Position numbers and translations under genes: made by a program. A stretch of 64,000 bases of DNA from Hydractinia symbiolongicarpus. Taxonomy: Eukaryota; Cnidaria; Hydrozoa; Anthoathecata; Hydractiniidae. The DNA is taken from the NCBI RefSeq assembly GCF_029227915.1, contig NC_079888.1, forward strand, positions 13,811,001 to 13,875,000, in the 5' to 3' direction. A model generated the notes under the pieces. It saw nothing but the letters and a program-made list of their open reading frames with translations. It searched no databases and had not been told where the DNA came from. Of this stretch, positions 62,635 to 64,000 are shown in pieces (position 1 is the first letter of the stretch; every line of letters starts with the position of its first letter).

Positions 62635-62895
62635 TTAACGCTTAATTATATATTGAAATATTTTGAAACGGTCAATATATAACTTTCCTAAATATATTCC
62701 AATCAGGATGTATGTCATTAGAACAGTTGACATTAATATGAAAAAATACATGGTGTTCCTCTGATACCTTACCCTTTCCAGTACATCACGAAGATCTTCA
62801 TCAATAGCCTCAAGGCTCCGCTCCAAATAGGGGATTCTATCCATTTCTTCGTGACAAGCAGCCAGCTGATTTTTTAATTGATGTATGTAAAACAT
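62635..62895 (-). CDS. coiled-coil / single membrane helix protein
   Basis: 86 residues, ATG at 62895. An N-terminal charged helix ('LAACHEEMDRIPYLERSLEA' and on) is followed by one membrane segment ('MYFFILMSTVLMTYILIGIYLG') and a short basic tail. It lies just downstream of the ATPase on the same strand. The analogous small gene in A is not obvious. Function unknown. Confidence 0.5.
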   Translation of the reverse strand: MFYIHQLKNQLAACHEEMDRIPYLERSLEAIDEDLRDVLERVRYQRNTMYFFILMSTVLMTYILIGIYLGKLYIDRFKIFQYIIKR

Positions 62896-62901
62896 ATTTA
62901 T

Positions 62902-63520
62902 TTAATCCAATATACTCCAGGCTCTGGGATGGTCCAGTCTAATATACAAACAGGCATGTTTGGATTTTTTCAATCGCTTCAGCTTCTTAATCGCTTCCAG
63001 GTCGTTAATTATGTTTGTCTCTTCATCCACCAATTTCATGTCACTCCTTTCGTGCGGGTACCACATGAATAACTGTTTCTTCTGTCTCCTCAGGTTTTTG
63101 GGAATTGCGGTATAACTCTGAGTCAACAGCCACAACGAATGCTTCCTCTGCTTCCCGCTAATGGCTAATTCAAGCAAGCTCTGGCGTTTTTTATTCATGG
63201 ATTCATCCGTGATCATGTCATCAACTATGAAGAGTGTGCTCTCGCCGGCGAGAAGATTTCATAATCGTTCAATCCATTCAAATAGTTGATCCTGCGGTTC
63301 TATCAAAAAAATATAGTCATCCTTCCATAGCGAGGATCTCTCCAAGTACGTTGTGTTCCACCGGATCGTTGGACACAAAACTACTATATTGTGGAAATGG
63401 TGCCTGTATTCATTTTCCAAAAGATCGAGTTTTTCCACATCCCGTGGGCCCAGTGAATATTGTAGTGCATAGATCTTTAACAACATTCATGTTTGTTGTA
63501 TGCCCATGGCCATACAACAA
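62902..63520 (-). pseudogene. ATP: packaging ATPase, frameshifted
   Basis: Three frames cover the gene: Walker A 'TTIFTGPTGCGKT' (about 63425-63460), the middle 'HFHNIVVLCPTIRWNTTYL' to 'LFEWIERL' (63259-63425), and the end with the Walker B region 'TLFIVDDMITDESMNKKRQ' and 'SLWLLTQSYTAIPKNLRRQ' (62902-63245). Same family as 28070-28666, but in C it follows the small 'LEDGVKLAGY' gene in the same frame, whereas in B it follows the capsid gene. Inactive. Confidence 0.85.
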
Positions 63521-63754
63521 AACCATCATGGAACGCTTGTACCAGCCTTGTTTTATATCATAATTATCAAATAAGATCGCCCCAGTCATATATCCGGCGA
63601 GCTTAACCCCGTCCTCAAGATCCATTTTTGCACCTGGTCTTGAAACCCCTAGTGCCTTTTTCGCACCTAGCGTTAGTAGGATAGTATATGAAACTAGTCT
63701 TACGGACTCCCACAGGCTATCAACAGCCTCTTTTTGATATTCTTTGCTACTCAT
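63500..63754 (-). CDS. small conserved membrane protein upstream of ATPase
   Basis: ATG at 63754. 'DSLWESVRLVSYTILLTLGA' and 'KMDLEDGVKLAGYMTGAILF' match the 75-residue gene of element B (26735-26962). The frame runs on without a stop into the Walker A region of the ATPase, giving a fused 114-codon frame; whether this fusion is real or follows from the loss of a stop is unclear. Function unknown. Confidence 0.55.
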
Positions 63755-63823
63755 GTTTTATTATAGGGCTCATCGCATCTTAAAAATATCAATATCTGCC
63801 TTAGACTCCTGCCTCACGCTTGG

Positions 63824-64000
63824 TTAATGAACCGCTAGTGGAGGCTGCTGGGTAACCGCGGATTTTTTACGTATAAAATATATGAGACCCCCGATACATG
63901 CGATCGCGAGTAGGCTTCCACCAATGTATATTCCACTGCTTGACTGTACAGAACTCACTCCAGAAGAGGTTTTGACTGGAGGTTGTACAGCACCCTCTTG
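63824..64000 (-). CDS. membrane protein, C-terminal part (runs off the window)
   Basis: The last 58 codons are visible, ending at 63824-63826: a Ser/Pro/Gln linker, one membrane helix ('GIYIGGSLLAIACIGGLIYF') and a basic tail. Position next to the 'LEDGVKLAGY' gene and layout match 27007-27423 of element B. The N-terminus lies beyond 64000. Confidence 0.6.
   Translation of the reverse strand, partial: QEGAVQPPVKTSSGVSSVQSSSGIYIGGSLLAIACIGGLIYFIRKKSAVTQQPPLAVH

Larger units (their letters stand above)
54772..64000 (+). mobile_element. element C: decayed Polinton-type element, left 9.2 kb
   Basis: Starts with AGTAGGGG at 54772, the same terminus as element A. Gene order is repeat protein, zinc ribbon, candidate ssDNA-binding protein, SAP, membrane protein, penton-like, 372-residue protein, coiled-coil, capsid, 'NALAF', integrase, acidic protein, 86-residue membrane protein, ATPase, small membrane protein and Lys/Arg-type membrane protein, running off the window. 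This is the order of element A inverted. Many genes are broken; two larger ones (56251-56895, 57592-58710) are open. The other end and any polymerase lie outside. Confidence 0.88.

Noticed and set aside
8636-64000. A and C as two halves of one element separated by a host segment
   Set aside because: Both carry the same genes from the terminus through integrase, so they are separate copies, and both have the same outer end facing the middle.

Overview
The window reads as animal nuclear DNA: an AT-rich, intron-bearing, repeat-laden background with one recognisable host gene (a LIM-only gene with two LIM domains, best resembling LMO4). Into it have been inserted large, more GC-rich Polinton/Maverick-type virus-like elements. 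The mix of THAP/P-element, PIF/Harbinger, piggyBac-like and Helitron debris fits a marine invertebrate; a cnidarian, perhaps a hydrozoan, is my guess, but the sequence alone does not prove it.

Layout. 1-8635 is host DNA with a decayed THAP/P-element transposase, a degenerate ~100-bp tandem array and a second transposase remnant. 8636-34499 is an old, decayed Polinton-like element (element A), cut off on its left inside a gene and ending on the right at a terminus 5'-AGTAGGGG (read on the minus strand). Element A is itself split by a second, much better preserved Polinton (element B, about 16537-32116) with 262-bp terminal inverted repeats that differ at two positions and a 5-6 bp target duplication ACTGT(A). 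The insertion broke a small membrane-protein gene of A; its first codons lie at 16515-16537 and the rest resumes in the same frame at 32117. 34500-54771 is host DNA: a (TTG)n tract, the LIM-only gene, a piggyBac-type MITE with TTAA on both sides, an internally deleted PIF/Harbinger transposon with its Myb-like gene still open, a degenerate repeat family, a PHD-like mini-ORF and a Helitron fragment. 54772-64000 is the left part of a third Polinton (element C), the same lineage as A and collinear with it in opposite orientation; it runs off the end of the window.

Element B carries a near-complete gene set: protein-primed PolB, SAP proteins, DDE integrase, packaging ATPase, a double-jelly-roll-type major capsid gene (one in-frame stop), a candidate penton protein, a conserved 397-residue protein with a C-terminal membrane anchor, a coiled-coil membrane protein and several small membrane proteins. 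I find no adenain-type protease. A and C have related capsid-module genes plus private genes (zinc-ribbon protein, candidate ssDNA-binding protein, PD-x-KTQ-MC repeat protein, and in A two zinc-repeat/HNH genes). No PolB is visible in A or in the visible part of C.

Most striking: (1) the Polinton-in-Polinton insertion with a readable empty site; (2) short near-perfect palindromes placed directly 3' of genes, especially between convergent genes, in all three elements, recalling the mimivirus/virophage 'hairpin rule' for transcript ends; (3) a PolB gene with a second copy of its own N-terminal module spliced in just before polymerase motif A; (4) an amplified SAP/proline-arginine array upstream of pol.
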